DNA of 64,000 nt from Microbacterium ginsengisoli (GCF_000956535.1 NZ_JYIY01000079.1:124001-188000), one strand, 5' to 3'; shown: positions 34,262-46,684, numbered from the stretch's first letter. Notes: generated by a model not told the origin, from the letters alone. Numbers and translations are program-made.

Positions 34262-35380
34262 TCAGTCGTCGAGGCGCAGCATCCAGCCGTGCGTGTCCTC
34301 GCGACGTCCGTACTGGATGTCGGTGAGCACCTGGCGGATCTCCATCGTGAGCGCGCCCGCCGGCGCGTCGGGGTCGCCGATGGTGTACTCCTCGCCGATG
34401 AGCTGGCCGATCGGCGTGATGACGGCAGCCGTGCCGCACGCGAACGCCTCGACGATCTCGCCCGAGTCGACGCCCTCGCGCCACTCGTCGATCGCGACCT
34501 GGCGGATCTCCGCCTCGTGACCGAGATCGCGCGCGACGGTGAGCACCGAGTCACGGGTGATCGAGGGCAGGATCGAGTCGGAATCCGGCACCAGCAGGCT
34601 GCCGTCGCGTCGCACGAACACGACGTTCATGCCGCCGAGCTCCTCGATGTAGCGGCCCTCCGCGGCATCCAGGTAGAGCTCCTGCGCGCAGCCGTGGGCG
34701 GCCGCCTTCTCGTGCGGGAGGAGGCTCGCGGCATAGTTGCCGCCGGTCTTCGCCGCGCCGAGACCACCGTTTCCCGCACGGGAGAACTCGGTCTCGAGCC
34801 AGATCTTCACCGGCGCGATGCCACCGTGGAAGTAGGCGCCCGCGGGGCTCGCGATCACGTAGTACGCGACCTTCTTCGCCGCGCGCACGCCCAGGAAGGC
34901 CTCCTTCGCGAACATGAAGGGGCGCAGGTACAGGCTCGTCTCGGGAGCCGACGGCACCCAGTCGCCGTCGACCGCGATGAGCTCACGCAGCGACTGCACG
35001 AAATACTCCGTAGGAAGCTCCGGCAGGGCCAGCCGACGGGCCGACGCGCGCAGCCGCGCCGCGTTGCGATCGGGGCGGAACGTGCGGATCGATCCGTCGG
35101 CCCAGCGGTAGGCCTTCAGCCCCTCGAAGATCTCCTGCCCGTAGTGCAGCACGGATGCCGCGGGGTCGAGCGAGATCGGACCGTACGGCTGCACGCGGGG
35201 GCGGTGCCAGCCGCCGCCGGCCGACCAGCAGATGTCGACCATGTGGTCGGTGAACTTCTGGCCGAATCCGGGGTTCGCGAGGATCTCCTCGCGGGCCGCG
35301 GGAGAGGCGGCGGCGAGGTTCTTCGTGACGGCGAAGTCGAGGGGGGCGAGAGCGGTGTCGTTCGTGTCGGTGAGAGTCAT
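34262..35380 (-). CDS. ilvE: Branched-chain amino acid aminotransferase
   Basis: Last step in Ile, Val and Leu synthesis: transamination of the keto acids. The 372-residue protein belongs to the longer (type II) BCAT group. Motifs: HYGQEIFEGLKAYRW, LYLRPFMFA, the PLP Lys in GAAKTGGNYAASL, and EELGGMNVVFV, then GTAAVITPIG. ATG 35380 with AGGATG upstream. Its promoter probably lies in the leuB end (TAACCT near 35421-35426). Same strand as leuB, 45 nt downstream of it. Confidence 0.95.
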   Translation of the reverse strand: MTLTDTNDTALAPLDFAVTKNLAAASPAAREEILANPGFGQKFTDHMVDICWSAGGGWHRPRVQPYGPISLDPAASVLHYGQEIFEGLKAYRWADGSIRTFRPDRNAARLRASARRLALPELPTEYFVQSLRELIAVDGDWVPSAPETSLYLRPFMFAKEAFLGVRAAKKVAYYVIASPAGAYFHGGIAPVKIWLETEFSRAGNGGLGAAKTGGNYAASLLPHEKAAAHGCAQELYLDAAEGRYIEELGGMNVVFVRRDGSLLVPDSDSILPSITRDSVLTVARDLGHEAEIRQVAIDEWREGVDSGEIVEAFACGTAAVITPIGQLIGEEYTIGDPDAPAGALTMEIRQVLTDIQYGRREDTHGWMLRLDD

Positions 35381-35425
35381 GTCACATCCTGGAATGCTCG
35401 GCGCGAAGCGCGCGGTGCTGTCAGG

Positions 35426-36478
35426 TTACGCCTGCAGGCGCGCGGCGATCGCGTCGCCGATGGCGGAAGTCGTGCGAGGGGCGTCGGAGCGCGAGGCGAT
35501 GTCGGCCTCGACGGCGCGGGTGACGCGGGTGGCCTCCGTGGTGAGCCCGAGGTGATCGAGCAGCAGCGCGACGGAGAGGATCGCGGCCGTGGGGTCGGCC
35601 TGCTGGGTGCCGGCGATGTCGGGGGCCGAACCGTGAACGGGCTCGAACATCGACGGGAACGCACCGTCGGGGTTGATGTTCCCCGAGGCGGCGAGACCGA
35701 TGCCGCCGGTGATGGCCCCGGCCAAGTCGGTCAGAATGTCGCCGAAGAGGTTGTCGGTGACGATGACGTCGAAACGGGACGGGTTCGTGACCAGGTGGAT
35801 CGTGGCCGCATCGACGTGCATGTAGTCTACGGCGACCTCGGGGTGCTCCGCGCCGACCGCGAGCACGAGCCGGTGCCAGAGGGACCCGGCGTTGACGAGC
35901 ACGTTGGTCTTGTGCACGAGGGTGAGCTTCTTGCCCCGTCGTTCGGCGAGGTCGAACGCGTAGCGGACGACCCGTTCGACACCGTAGGCGGTGTTCACGG
36001 ATGTCTCGTTCGCGACCTCGTGCGGCGTGCCGCGGCGGATCGCCCCGCCGTTGCCGACGTAGGGGCCTTCGGTGCCTTCACGCACCACGACGAAGTCGAC
36101 CTCGCCCGGGTCGCGCAGCGGCCCCGGCACGCTCGGGTAGAGCGTCGACGGGCGCAGGTTCACGTAGTGGTCGAGCTCGAACCGCAGCTTCAGCAGCAGC
36201 CCTCGCTCGATGTTCGCGTCCTTCAGGCGAGGGTCGCCGGGAACACCGCCGACAGCTCCGAGCAGAATGGCGTCGTGCCCCGCGATGGCGGCGAGGTCGG
36301 CGTCGGTGAGGGTGTCGCCGGTCTCGAGGTAGCGCGCCGCCCCGAGCGAGAAGCGCGTCTTGTCGAAGACGACCTCGCTGCCGGCCGTGACGGCGTCGAG
36401 CACCTTCTCGGCCTCGGCGACGACCTCGGGGCCGATGCCGTCACCGGGGATGACGGCCAGCTTCACGACGCGCGACAT
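35426..36478 (-). CDS. leuB: 3-isopropylmalate dehydrogenase
   Basis: Oxidatively decarboxylates 3-isopropylmalate to the leucine keto acid, with NAD+ and Mg2+. The 350-residue protein shows [30 protein letters not shown] with substrate Arg residues, the Mg-binding [14 protein letters not shown], and [16 protein letters not shown] 36478 has GAGGAG 8 nt upstream. Downstream of an MFS gene by 35 nt; ilvE follows. The leu genes are thus split between this locus and leuC-leuD at 6-8 kb. Confidence 0.96.
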   Translation of the reverse strand: MSRVVKLAVIPGDGIGPEVVAEAEKVLDAVTAGSEVVFDKTRFSLGAARYLETGDTLTDADLAAIAGHDAILLGAVGGVPGDPRLKDANIERGLLLKLRFELDHYVNLRPSTLYPSVPGPLRDPGEVDFVVVREGTEGPYVGNGGAIRRGTPHEVANETSVNTAYGVERVVRYAFDLAERRGKKLTLVHKTNVLVNAGSLWHRLVLAVGAEHPEVAVDYMHVDAATIHLVTNPSRFDVIVTDNLFGDILTDLAGAITGGIGLAASGNINPDGAFPSMFEPVHGSAPDIAGTQQADPTAAILSVALLLDHLGLTTEATRVTRAVEADIASRSDAPRTTSAIGDAIAARLQA

Positions 36479-36513
36479 TGCTCTCCTCGCGGGTAGGGCA
36501 GCGCTGCGGCTCG

Positions 36514-38067
36514 TCAGTGATCCGACCGTCCCGCGCTGCGGGTCGATCCCAGCGTAGTGGCCGCCACGACGGCGGCCACGACGACGAGCGCGGCCCCGAT
36601 GAGCGCCGTCACGAAGGCTCCCTGGTCGAAGGCGGATGCCGCGGCATCCTGCAGCGCCTGACCGACCGCGGCGGGCAGCTCCCCCGCCGCGTGCACGGCC
36701 CCGGCGAGCGTCTCGCGTGCGGCGACGGCGACGTCGTCGGGCACGCCGACCGGCACCACCAGGTGCGCGCGGTAGAGCGCCGTGAGCACGCCGCCGAGCA
36801 CCGCGGTGCCGAGCACGGCGCCCAGCTCGTAGGCCGTCTCGGAGACGGCACTCGCGGCACCCGCCTTGGCGACCGGGGCACTCGAGAGGATGAGCTCGTT
36901 CGAGACGGTCTCGGCCGCGCCGATGCCGGCACCGAGGCTCGCGAACGCGCCGATGAGCACCGCGAGCGACCCGGACTCCGTAGCGAACGCGACGGCCACG
37001 TAGCCCGCGAACGCGAAGACGAGCGCGACCGGCACGACCACCCGGGCGGGGGCGCGCATCGCGATCGGCACGACGATGAGCCCCGCCGCGATCATCACGG
37101 CGAGTCCGGGCACGAGCGCGAGGCCCGCCTCGATCGGCGAGAGCCCCACGATCAGCTGCAGGTGCTGAGCGACGAAGAACAGGAATCCGACGAGGGCGAC
37201 GACACTGAGGAGGTTCACGATGAGCGCGCCCGAGAAGGTTCCCGAGCGGAACAGTCGCATGTCGAGCATGGGGCGCTCCGCGCGCAGCTGCCGGCGCACG
37301 AACAGCGTGCCGGCCGTGAGCCCGACGACGACGAGCACGAGCGGGACAGTGCCCACGCCGTGAACGGCGGTCTCCTTGATGGCCCACACGATCGGCACGG
37401 TCGTCGCCATCGACAGCACGATGCTCACCGGGTCGATGCGACCGGGCCGCGGGTCGCGGCTCTCGGGCACGAGCAGCGGCGCGAACACCAGCAGCGGGAT
37501 GAGCACGGGAACGGCCATCAGGAAGACCGAGCCCCAGGCGAAGTGCGACAGCAGCACGCCGCCGACGATCGGCCCGAGCGCGGCACCCGCGGAGAACATC
37601 GACGCCCACACCGCGATCGCGAGGCGCCGCTGGTCGCGGTGAGTGAAGATGCTGCGCAGCAGCGACAGCGTCGAGGGCATCAGCATGGCCCCGAACACGC
37701 CCATCAGGGCGCGGCCGGCGATCAGCAGCTCCGCCGACGGCGCGAACGCGGTCACGGCGGAGACGGCGGCGAAGCCGGTGGCGCCGATGAGCAGCATCCG
37801 TCGCCGGCCGAGCCGGTCGCCGAGCGTGCCCATCGTCACGAGGAAGCCGGCGAGCACCAGCGGGTACACGTCGACGATCCACAGCTGCTGCACGGCCGTG
37901 GGGCCGAGCTGCAGGGAGATGTCGGGCAGCGCGAAGCTCAGCACGGTGTTGTCGACCGAGATGAGCAGCACGGGCAGCATCAGCACGACGAGCGCGGCCC
38001 AGCCGCGCCATCCCACCCGCTTCCCCTGCTCGTCGGCCAGGCGGATCTCTTCAGTCAGTGTCATCAT
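36514..38067 (-). CDS. MFS transporter, DHA2 type
   Basis: A 517-residue exporter with about 14 helices: [20 protein letters not shown], motif [17 protein letters not shown], and motif C-like [14 protein letters not shown]. Start at the first of two adjacent ATG codons (38067 or 38064); no Shine-Dalgarno. It is divergent from a TetR gene, with a TATACC-N8-GGTATA palindrome between them. It contains a full 16-bp GGATGCCGCGGCATCC palindrome near its 3' end. A transporter also sits beside leuB in mycobacteria; substrate unknown. Confidence 0.9.
   Translation of the reverse strand: MMTLTEEIRLADEQGKRVGWRGWAALVVLMLPVLLISVDNTVLSFALPDISLQLGPTAVQQLWIVDVYPLVLAGFLVTMGTLGDRLGRRRMLLIGATGFAAVSAVTAFAPSAELLIAGRALMGVFGAMLMPSTLSLLRSIFTHRDQRRLAIAVWASMFSAGAALGPIVGGVLLSHFAWGSVFLMAVPVLIPLLVFAPLLVPESRDPRPGRIDPVSIVLSMATTVPIVWAIKETAVHGVGTVPLVLVVVGLTAGTLFVRRQLRAERPMLDMRLFRSGTFSGALIVNLLSVVALVGFLFFVAQHLQLIVGLSPIEAGLALVPGLAVMIAAGLIVVPIAMRAPARVVVPVALVFAFAGYVAVAFATESGSLAVLIGAFASLGAGIGAAETVSNELILSSAPVAKAGAASAVSETAYELGAVLGTAVLGGVLTALYRAHLVVPVGVPDDVAVAARETLAGAVHAAGELPAAVGQALQDAAASAFDQGAFVTALIGAALVVVAAVVAATTLGSTRSAGRSDH
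36634..36649. repeat. 16-bp palindrome GGATGCCGCGGCATCC, copy 1
   Basis: A complete copy of the palindrome whose halves recur across the window. It lies in the MFS gene and codes for Asp-Ala-Ala-Ala-Ser there, using the GAT codon where GAC is far more common. Confidence 0.8.
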
Positions 38068-38070
38068 TTC

Positions 38071-38090
38071 TATACCGTCCAGTTGGTATA
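38071..38090. promoter_or_regulatory. TetR operator TATACC-N8-GGTATA between MFS and tetR
   Basis: A perfect inverted repeat of 6-bp half-sites with an 8-bp spacer, ending 4 bp before the MFS ATG. It covers -10-like sequences on both strands (TATAGA towards MFS, TATAGT towards tetR). Confidence 0.8.
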
Positions 38091-38130
38091 GTAACAGAGT
38101 GCCGGATGCCTCCTCACTACCCTGGAACGC

Positions 38131-38673
38131 ATGAGTCGCCCTCCCCGCGCCCGCGAGAGCGTGCTCGACGCTTACGAAGACGTCGTGATCGCCGACGGCC
38201 CGGCCGCCGCCACGATGGACGCCGTCGCCCGCGCCGCCGGCGTCTCGAAGGGGGGCCTGCTCTACCACTTCGCGTCGAAGGACGCCCTGCAGTCCGCCGT
38301 GATCGAGCGGATGTCCTCCCGCGGCGTGGCCGAGATGGCGGATGTCGCCGCCTCCCCCGTCGGCGCGATCGCCGCGTTCATGCGGTCATCGATCATGCAC
38401 AACACGCCGTTCGACCGCACGATCGTCACCGTGTCGCGCCTCGCGCAGAACGGCGACGCCGTGGCATCCGACGCTCTCCGACGCCTGCGCGACGTGTGGG
38501 AGGAGACCCTCCGCCCCCACACGCGCGACGAGACCGCGCTGCAGCTCGTGATGCTCGTCAGCGACGGGCTCTACTTCAACAACGCGCTCTCGACCGGCTC
38601 CGTGCCCGGACCCGACCTCGACGACGACGCCCTCGCGGCGCTCATCGCCCTCGTCGAGCGCAGCGCCGCCTGA
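38131..38673 (+). CDS. TetR-family regulator
   Basis: A 180-residue repressor. The HTH is at about residues 8-52 (LDAYEDVVIADGPAAATMDA, then AAGVSKGGLLYHFASKDAL); a short helical domain follows, shorter than average for TetR. ATG 38131 is 7 nt after TACCCT. The palindrome at 38071-38090 is its probable operator, controlling itself and the divergent exporter. It converges on serA with a 10-nt gap. Confidence 0.9.
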   Translation: MSRPPRARESVLDAYEDVVIADGPAAATMDAVARAAGVSKGGLLYHFASKDALQSAVIERMSSRGVAEMADVAASPVGAIAAFMRSSIMHNTPFDRTIVTVSRLAQNGDAVASDALRRLRDVWEETLRPHTRDETALQLVMLVSDGLYFNNALSTGSVPGPDLDDDALAALIALVERSAA

Positions 38674-38683
38674 GCCGACGCGC

Positions 38684-40288
38684 TCAGACCTCGGTCAGCG
38701 AGAGCTCGCGGAAGAGGTCGGCCTGGATCGCACCGCTGACCTCGGCGAGGATCTCGTCGGGAACCGGAGAGTCGACCGTCAGCACCGCGAGCGCCTGGCC
38801 ACCCGCCGAACGACGTGCGATCTGCATGCCCGCGATGTTGATGCCCGCCTCGCCGAACTTCTGCCCGTAGACAGCGACGATGCCGGGGCGGTCGGTGTAG
38901 AGCATCACGATGTGGTGCTCGGCGATCGGCACCTCGATGTCGTAGTCGTTGATGCCGATGATCTTCTCGACCATCTTCGTGCCCGAGAGGGTGCCGGCGA
39001 CCGTCAGGGTCGAGCCGTCGGCCAGCGCGGCGCGCAGCGTCGTGGTGTTGCGGTAGTCCTTCGAGTCGGGCGAGGTCGTCAGCGAGATCTCCACCCCGCG
39101 CTGCTGCGCGAGAAGCGGAGCGTTGACGTACGAGACGTTGTCGCTCACGATGCGCGAGAAGTAGCCCTTCAGTGCCGCCAGCTCGTAGACCTTCACGTCG
39201 TAGGCGGCGAGCTCGCCGCGCACGTCGAGGTCGATGCGCGTGACGGCGCCGGTCGCGAGCCCGGCGAGGATCTGTCCGAGCTTCTCGACGAGCGCGATGC
39301 CGGGGCGCACGAACGGGTCGATCACGCCGCCGGCGACGTTCACCGCGTCGGGCACGAGGTCGCCCTCGAGGGCGAGCTTGACCGACTTCGCGACCGAGAC
39401 GCCCGCCTTCTCCTGGGCCTCATCGGTCGACGCGCCGAGGTGGGGCGTCACGACGACGTTCGGGAGCGCCGTGAGCGCGGCCGCCACGGAGCCCTCCTTC
39501 GGCGGCTCGGCCGTGAAGACGTCGAGGCCGGCGCCGGCGATCTCCCCGGTCGACAGCGCGTCGAACAGCGCCTGCTCGTCGATGAGTCCGCCGCGCGCGA
39601 CGTTGACGACATAGGCCGTCGGCTTCATGCGACGCAGCTGCTCGACGCCGATCATGCCGGTCGTCTCGGGCGTCTTCGGCATGTGGATGGTGACGAAGTC
39701 GCTCTGCTCGAGCAGCTCGTCGAGGGTCACGAGGGTCACACCGAGCTGCTGGGCCCGCGCGCTCGTCACGTACGGGTCGTACGCCACGACGTTCACACCG
39801 AACGCCTGCACGCGCGCCGCGATCAGCGCGCCGATGCGGCCGAGCCCGATGATGCCGAGGGTCTTCTCGTAGAGCTCGACACCCGTGTACGACGAGCGCT
39901 TCCACGCACCGGCGGCGAGGGACGCGTGCGCGGCCGGGATGCGGCGGGCGAGCGAGAGGATGTGACCGATCGTGAGCTCGGCGGCGGAGATGATGTTCGA
40001 GGTCGGCGCGTTCACGACCATGACGCCCGCCGTCGTGGCCGCCTTGATGTCGACGTTGTCGAGACCGACACCCGCGCGGGCGATGACCTTGAGCTGAGGG
40101 GCCGCGGCGATCGCCTCGGCGTCGAGCTTCGTCGCCGAGCGCACGAGCACGGCGTCGACGTCGGCGAGGGCGGGCAGCAGCGCCGAGCGGTCGGCGCCGT
40201 CGACGTGGCGCACCTCGAAGTCGGGGCCGAGAGCCTCGATCGTGGCGGGAGAGAGTTCTTCGGCGATGAGCACGACGGGCTTCGTCAC
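38684..40288 (-). CDS. serA: D-3-phosphoglycerate dehydrogenase
   Basis: First step of serine synthesis: oxidises 3-phosphoglycerate with NAD+. The 534-residue protein is the long actinobacterial type: catalytic and NAD domains (1-320; IARAGVGLDNVD, GIIGLGRIG, VVNVARGGLID, HLGASTDEAQ), an intervening ASB domain (about 320-450), and a C-terminal ACT domain (455-530; VMLYTDRPGIVAVYGQ) that usually binds serine for feedback inhibition. GTG 40288 with AAGGAT upstream. A TAGGCT (40377-40382) suggests a promoter about 85 nt upstream. Confidence 0.96.
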   Translation of the reverse strand: MTKPVVLIAEELSPATIEALGPDFEVRHVDGADRSALLPALADVDAVLVRSATKLDAEAIAAAPQLKVIARAGVGLDNVDIKAATTAGVMVVNAPTSNIISAAELTIGHILSLARRIPAAHASLAAGAWKRSSYTGVELYEKTLGIIGLGRIGALIAARVQAFGVNVVAYDPYVTSARAQQLGVTLVTLDELLEQSDFVTIHMPKTPETTGMIGVEQLRRMKPTAYVVNVARGGLIDEQALFDALSTGEIAGAGLDVFTAEPPKEGSVAAALTALPNVVVTPHLGASTDEAQEKAGVSVAKSVKLALEGDLVPDAVNVAGGVIDPFVRPGIALVEKLGQILAGLATGAVTRIDLDVRGELAAYDVKVYELAALKGYFSRIVSDNVSYVNAPLLAQQRGVEISLTTSPDSKDYRNTTTLRAALADGSTLTVAGTLSGTKMVEKIIGINDYDIEVPIAEHHIVMLYTDRPGIVAVYGQKFGEAGINIAGMQIARRSAGGQALAVLTVDSPVPDEILAEVSGAIQADLFRELSLTEV

Positions 40289-40429
40289 GGGGTGGATCCT
40301 TCGGCGTTTCCGGGAGCGCACACGGCGCAGGACGAGCGCGCAGCGGCTCCGCAGGTCGCACGGCGCAGTGAGCGCCAGCCTATCGCGCCGAGCGATGCCG
40401 CTCCGACCGTGTGACGGGCTCGCAGAGCG

Positions 40430-40780
40430 TCACGAGCCGAGCAGCTGAGCGCCGTAGGCGGCTGCGTAGCCGAGCACGTTCACCCAGAACACCGCCGTCA
40501 CGCCGAGCCCGGTGAGCAGGATCGCCGCGAACGGCAGCAGGCGCCGACGCCATCCGATCGCGAACGCCACCGCGAACGTGATCGCCGGGAACACGACCGC
40601 GAGGATCAGCACGAACCAGCCGTAGCCGTTCAGACCGAGCGGACCCGACGCCTGCGAGACGAGGAATCCGACCGCCGCCCACACGGCGTACGCATAGAAC
40701 AGGCCGAAGAACGCCGAGACCGTGGCCACGAGCCACACCGGCAGCGCCGCACGGCGGCGAGGAGCGGCATCCGTCGTCAT
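40430..40780 (-). CDS. Small membrane protein of unknown function
   Basis: A 116-residue protein with about three membrane helices after a basic N-terminus (TTDAAPRRR). No family recognised. ATG 40780 overlaps the stop of the preceding gene by ATGA, so the two are cotranscribed and may act together. Conserved small pairs like this occur between serA and ilvC in Microbacterium as far as I recall. Confidence 0.7.
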   Translation of the reverse strand: MTTDAAPRRRAALPVWLVATVSAFFGLFYAYAVWAAVGFLVSQASGPLGLNGYGWFVLILAVVFPAITFAVAFAIGWRRRLLPFAAILLTGLGVTAVFWVNVLGYAAAYGAQLLGS

Positions 40781-41298
40781 GACCCCACCGCCCCGACCAT
40801 CACGAACGGCCACGGCACGAGCAGCGCCGCACCCGCGATGAGCAGCACCAGCCGCACCCAGGTGCGCGAGCGCGCCGTCAGCCAGGACGTGACGAAGAAC
40901 CAGATCGCGGGCGTCGCCACCGCGAGCCACATCGCGACCGTGTAGGCGACGGGATCGACCAGCACCTCCGCCACTGTGCGCAGGCGCAGGCCCCCGACGA
41001 TCCAGCCGATCGTCCAGAGCGCGTACACGCCGCCGAGCACACCCACCGTCACGAGCATCACGTTGCCCATGGGCGCGGGACCCGTCGCGACGGGGTCGCC
41101 GGCGGCATCCACCGTCTCGACCTCGTCGCTCCCCTTGCCGACCGCGGCGAACCCCTCGGGGAGGGTCGCCTTCGCGGGCGCGGCGGGGGACGGAGCGGAT
41201 GCCGCACGAGGAGCGGACTGCGCAACACCCGACGGCGTCAGCGTCGGATCGTCGTCACCGTCCCAGCGCAGCGCATCGTCGTCGTCGGGTCTGGCCAT
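40777..41298 (-). CDS. Membrane protein of unknown function with acidic/Pro-Ala N-terminus
   Basis: A 173-residue protein. Residues 1-75 are acidic (PDDDDALRWDGDDD) then Ala/Pro-rich and probably disordered in the cytoplasm; residues 76-173 hold three membrane helices. No family recognised; such N-termini often cause chance similarity to DNA polymerase III tau, which I would not trust. Forms an overlapping pair with the next small membrane protein gene. Confidence 0.7.
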   Translation of the reverse strand: MARPDDDDALRWDGDDDPTLTPSGVAQSAPRAASAPSPAAPAKATLPEGFAAVGKGSDEVETVDAAGDPVATGPAPMGNVMLVTVGVLGGVYALWTIGWIVGGLRLRTVAEVLVDPVAYTVAMWLAVATPAIWFFVTSWLTARSRTWVRLVLLIAGAALLVPWPFVMVGAVGS

Positions 41299-41362
41299 AA
41301 CTCCACCCTCTCACGCCGTCGCACTCCCCCGCGTTGCGCGCCCTGCCCCGGGCGCGAAACGC

Positions 41363-41423
41363 CGGAGCCTCCCGGCGACGGCCGGGCGACCACAGGTCGC
41401 CGCGACGGTCGCGGGAGGCTCCG
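41363..41423 (-). terminator. Terminator of the ilv operon
   Basis: GGAGCCTCCCG (41364-41374) pairs with CGGGAGGCTCC (41412-41422), extended by one pair outside and a CGAC/GTCG stem inside. Lies 20 nt after the ilvC stop. No T-run. Confidence 0.6.
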
Positions 41424-41443
41424 ACGTCGGAGGATCGAGAGGA

Positions 41444-43044
<1,601 letters not shown>

Positions 43045-43046
43045 GG

Positions 43047-44855
43047 TCAGTCCTCCTGCTCGAACGCGGGCGCGTGGTCACGCGCGTACTGGACATAGCT
43101 GTTGCTGACGCCCTGCGGCACCATCGGCCACACCATGGCGTCGCGGCTCACGACGAAGTCGATCACGACCGGGCGGTCGTTGGTGGCGAGCGCCAGCTCG
43201 ATGGCCGCGTCGATCTCGTCCTCGCGCTCCACGCGGATGCCGAGGCATCCGTAGGCTTCGGCGAGCTTGAGGAAGTCGGGCACCCGGATGGTGTCGTGGC
43301 CCGTATTCAGGTCGGTGTTCGAGTAGCGACCGTCGTAGAAGAGGGTCTGCCACTGGCGCACCATGCCCAGCGACGAGTTGTTGATGATCGCGACCTTGAT
43401 CGGGATCTGGTTGATCGTGCAGGTGGCGAGCTCCTGATTGGTCATCTGGAAGCAGCCGTCGCCGTCGATCGCCCATACGACACGGTCGGGCTCGGCGACC
43501 TTCGCGCCCATCGCGGCGGGCACCGCGTAGCCCATGGTTCCGGCGCCGCCGGAGTTGAGCCACGCGTTCGGACGCTCATAGCCGATGAACTGCGCCGCCC
43601 ACATCTGGTGCTGACCGACGCCGGCGGCGTAGATGCCCTCCGGGCCGGTCAGCTCGCCGATGCGGCTGATGATCTGCTGCGGCGCGAGGAGACCGTCGCT
43701 CGTGGGCGCGTAGCCGAGCGGGAACTCGGCACGCAGGCCGTCGAGGAACGACCACCACTCGGTGAGGTCGGCGCGACCGTCCTGCGCGGCGACCGCCTGC
43801 GCGTACGCCGTGTCGAGGTCGACCAGCACGTCGCGCAGGTCGCCCACGATCGGTACGTCGGCGATGCGGATCTTCGAGATCTCCGCAGGGTCGATGTCGA
43901 CGTGCACGACCTTCGCGTTCGGGGCGAACAGCGAGGCCTTGCCCGTCACGCGGTCGTCGAAGCGGGCACCGAGGGCGACGATCAGGTCGGCCTCCTGCAG
44001 GGCGAGCACCGCCGGCACCGTGCCGTGCATGCCCGGCATCCCCAGCTGCTGCGGGTGCGAGTCCGGGAACGCGCCACGCGCCATGAGCGTCGTCACCACG
44101 GGAGCGCCGGTCGCCTCGGCCAGGGTGCGCAGCTCGGCCGAGGCCTGCGAGCGCACCACACCGCCGCCGACGTACAGCACCGGCTTCGACGACTCGGCGA
44201 TCAGCTGCGCGGCCGCCTGGATCTGCTTGCCGTGCGCCTTCGTCACCGGACGGTAGCCGGGCAGGTCGATCTTCGCCGGCCACACGAACGGCACCTCGGC
44301 CTGCTGCGCGTCCTTCGTGATGTCGACGAGCACGGGTCCGGGACGGCCGGTGCTGGCGATCTCGAAGGCCGCGGTGATCGCTCCGGGGATCTCCGAGGCA
44401 TCCTTCACGAGGAACGAGTGCTTCGTGATCGGCATCGTGATGCCGACGATGTCGGCCTCCTGGAAGGCGTCCGTACCCATGAGGGTCGAGAACACCTGCC
44501 CGGTGATGCAGACGATCGGCACCGAGTCCATGTAGGCGTCGGCGATCGCGGTGACGAGGTTCGTGGCACCGGGCCCGGACGTCGCGATCGCAACCCCCGT
44601 CTTGCCGGTCGCCGCCGCGTAGCCCTGGGCGGCGTGACCGGCCCCCTGCTCGTGGCGGACGAGGATGTGGCGGATCTTCGACGAGTCCATGAGTGGGTCG
44701 TAGACCGGCAGGATCGCGCCGCCGGGAAGACCGAAGACGTCGGTGACCCCGAGAAGCTCGAGGGTGCGGACGACGGACTCGGCCCCGGTGATCACGGGAG
44801 CGGACGCAGTACGTGCCGGCGGGCGCGGCACAGCCGGTGCGGTGTCGGCGGACAT
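43047..44855 (-). CDS. ilvB: Acetolactate synthase large (catalytic) subunit
   Basis: ThDP enzyme condensing pyruvate into acetolactate or acetohydroxybutyrate. The 602-residue protein has the three ThDP-fold domains: [16 protein letters not shown] with the catalytic Glu, a central FAD-binding domain ([19 protein letters not shown]), and the ThDP motif [14 protein letters not shown] with [12 protein letters not shown] choose ATG 44855, 8 nt after GAGG; the frame is open further upstream into ilvD. Gap to ilvD is 43 nt, with no leader peptide visible. Confidence 0.97.
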   Translation of the reverse strand: MSADTAPAVPRPPARTASAPVITGAESVVRTLELLGVTDVFGLPGGAILPVYDPLMDSSKIRHILVRHEQGAGHAAQGYAAATGKTGVAIATSGPGATNLVTAIADAYMDSVPIVCITGQVFSTLMGTDAFQEADIVGITMPITKHSFLVKDASEIPGAITAAFEIASTGRPGPVLVDITKDAQQAEVPFVWPAKIDLPGYRPVTKAHGKQIQAAAQLIAESSKPVLYVGGGVVRSQASAELRTLAEATGAPVVTTLMARGAFPDSHPQQLGMPGMHGTVPAVLALQEADLIVALGARFDDRVTGKASLFAPNAKVVHVDIDPAEISKIRIADVPIVGDLRDVLVDLDTAYAQAVAAQDGRADLTEWWSFLDGLRAEFPLGYAPTSDGLLAPQQIISRIGELTGPEGIYAAGVGQHQMWAAQFIGYERPNAWLNSGGAGTMGYAVPAAMGAKVAEPDRVVWAIDGDGCFQMTNQELATCTINQIPIKVAIINNSSLGMVRQWQTLFYDGRYSNTDLNTGHDTIRVPDFLKLAEAYGCLGIRVEREDEIDAAIELALATNDRPVVIDFVVSRDAMVWPMVPQGVSNSYVQYARDHAPAFEQED

Positions 44856-44898
44856 GATGAGTACCTCGACAGGAGTGGGTGAATGGGATGCGGCGGGG

Positions 44899-46620
44899 TC
44901 ACCCCGTGGTCGCGCCCTCCGCGGCGGAGCGCACGAGCTTGGAGTACTTGGCCAGAACGCCTCGGGTGTAGCGCGGGGGAAGCGGCTCCCAGCCAGAGCG
45001 GCGGGAGTCGAGCTCTGCATCATCGACGAGTAGGTCGAGAGTGCGAGCCGCGATATCGACCCGTATCAGATCACCATCGCGCACGAAGGCGATGGGACCT
45101 GCGTCCACCGCTTCGGGTGCTATGTGGCCGATGCAGAGGCCGGTTGTGCCGCCGGAGAATCGACCGTCCGTCAAGAGTAGTACATCCTTGCCGAGCCCGG
45201 CGCCCTTGATGGCGGCCGTGATCGCGAGCATCTCGCGCATGCCGGGGCCGCCCTTGGGGCCCTCGTAGCGGATGACGACCACGCTGCCCGCCTCGATCGA
45301 TCCCTCGGCGAGAGCGTCGATCGCGGCACGCTCGCGCTCGAACACACGGGCGGGACCCTCGAAGACGGCGGCGTCGAAGCCCGCGGTCTTCACCACGGCA
45401 CCCTCGGGGGCGAGCGAGCCGTGCAGGATCGTCAGGCCGCCGGTGGCGTGGATGGGGTTGTCGAACGTGTGGATGACTGTGCCGTCGACCGGGTCGGGGT
45501 CGAGATCGGCCAGGTTCTCCGCGAGCGTCTTGCCGGTCACGGTGAGCGCGTCGCCGTGCAGCAGACCCTCGTCGAGCATCGCCTTCATGATCACCGGGAT
45601 GCCGCCGTGGCGGTCGACGTCGTTCATGACGTACTTGCCGAACGGCTTCATGTCGGCGACGTGGGGAACCTTGTCGCCGATGCGGTTGAAGTCGTGCAGG
45701 CTCAGCTCGACGTCCGCCTCGCGGGCGATCGCGAGCAGGTGCAGCACGACGTTGGTCGAACCGCCGAGGGCCATCGCGAGGGCGATCGCGTTCTCGAAGG
45801 CCTCCTTGGTGAGGATGTCGCGGGTCGTGATGCCCTGGCGCAGCAGGTTCACGACGGCCTCGCCCGAGCGATGGGCGAAGTAGTCGCGGCGACGGTCCGC
45901 CGAGGGCGGCGCCGCCGAGCCCGGGAGGCTGAGCCCGAGGGCCTCGGCGACCGAAGCCATGGTGTTGGCGGTGTACATGCCGCCGCACGCGCCCTCACCG
46001 GGGGCGATCGCGCACTCGATGCGCTTGAGGTCGGCCTCGCTCATCTTGCCCGCGAGGCAGGCGCCGACCGCCTCGAACGAGTCGATGATCGTGACATCCT
46101 TCTCGGTGCCGTCGCTGAGCTTGACCCAGCCGGGAGCGATCGACCCCGCGTAGAGGAACACGCTGGAGAGGTCGAGGCGGGCGGAGGCCATCAGCATGCC
46201 GGGGATCGACTTGTCGCAGCCGGCGAGAAGCACGGAGCCGTCGAGGCGCTCGGCCATGATGACCGTCTCGACGGAGTCGGCGATGACCTCGCGGGAGACC
46301 AGCGAGAAGTGCATGCCCTCATGGCCCATCGAGATGCCGTCGGAGACGGAGATGGTGCCGAACTGCAGCGGGTAGCCGCCGCCGGAGTGCACACCCTCCT
46401 TCGCGCCCTGCGCGAGCCGGTCGAGGCTCAGGTTGCACGGGGTGATCTCGTTCCAGCTCGACGCGATGCCGATCTGGGGCTTGTCCCAGTCCTCGTCGCC
46501 CATGCCGACGGCACGGAGCATTCCGCGCGACGTGGTGGCTTCGATGCCATCGGTGACGACGCGGCTGCGGGGCTTGATGTCGACGGCGGGCGCGCCGGTT
46601 GCAGCGGGGGTTTCAGGCAT
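44899..46620 (-). CDS. ilvD: Dihydroxy-acid dehydratase
   Basis: Dehydrates dihydroxy acids to the branched-chain keto acids; carries an Fe-S cluster. The 573-residue protein has [29 protein letters not shown] and [13 protein letters not shown] with the cluster Cys residues, and [15 protein letters not shown] near the C-terminus. ATG 46620 is 7 nt after TACACT (46628-46633), so the ilv transcript probably starts at the ATG with no room for an attenuator. First gene of ilvD-ilvB-ilvN-ilvC. Confidence 0.96.
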   Translation of the reverse strand: MPETPAATGAPAVDIKPRSRVVTDGIEATTSRGMLRAVGMGDEDWDKPQIGIASSWNEITPCNLSLDRLAQGAKEGVHSGGGYPLQFGTISVSDGISMGHEGMHFSLVSREVIADSVETVIMAERLDGSVLLAGCDKSIPGMLMASARLDLSSVFLYAGSIAPGWVKLSDGTEKDVTIIDSFEAVGACLAGKMSEADLKRIECAIAPGEGACGGMYTANTMASVAEALGLSLPGSAAPPSADRRRDYFAHRSGEAVVNLLRQGITTRDILTKEAFENAIALAMALGGSTNVVLHLLAIAREADVELSLHDFNRIGDKVPHVADMKPFGKYVMNDVDRHGGIPVIMKAMLDEGLLHGDALTVTGKTLAENLADLDPDPVDGTVIHTFDNPIHATGGLTILHGSLAPEGAVVKTAGFDAAVFEGPARVFERERAAIDALAEGSIEAGSVVVIRYEGPKGGPGMREMLAITAAIKGAGLGKDVLLLTDGRFSGGTTGLCIGHIAPEAVDAGPIAFVRDGDLIRVDIAARTLDLLVDDAELDSRRSGWEPLPPRYTRGVLAKYSKLVRSAAEGATTG

Positions 46621-46633
46621 GTAACAGAGTGTA
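46621..46633 (-). promoter_or_regulatory. Leaderless promoter of the ilvD-ilvB-ilvN-ilvC operon
   Basis: TACACT at 46628-46633, then CTGTTAC (7 nt), then ATG at 46620. Confidence 0.6.
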
Positions 46634-46684
46634 GGCCCGGGCCGCATTCCCGCCGGCGCACGCGCGGACCGCGCGCGCGGTCGC

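Noticed and set aside
36634..36649. GGATGCCGCGGCATCC as a transposon end or integration site
   Set aside because: Copies lie inside intact housekeeping genes in the same reading, with no target duplications or transposase nearby.
40777..41298. DNA polymerase III gamma/tau subunit
   Set aside because: The acidic and Ala/Pro-rich N-terminus can mimic tau, but the protein is 173 residues with membrane helices and lacks an AAA+ domain.
44856..45023. Upstream-extended IlvB and a possible ilvB leader peptide
   Set aside because: The extension lies inside ilvD and has no IlvB similarity. The 43-nt ilvD-ilvB gap contains no short ORF rich in Ile, Val or Leu, and the ilvD promoter appears leaderless.
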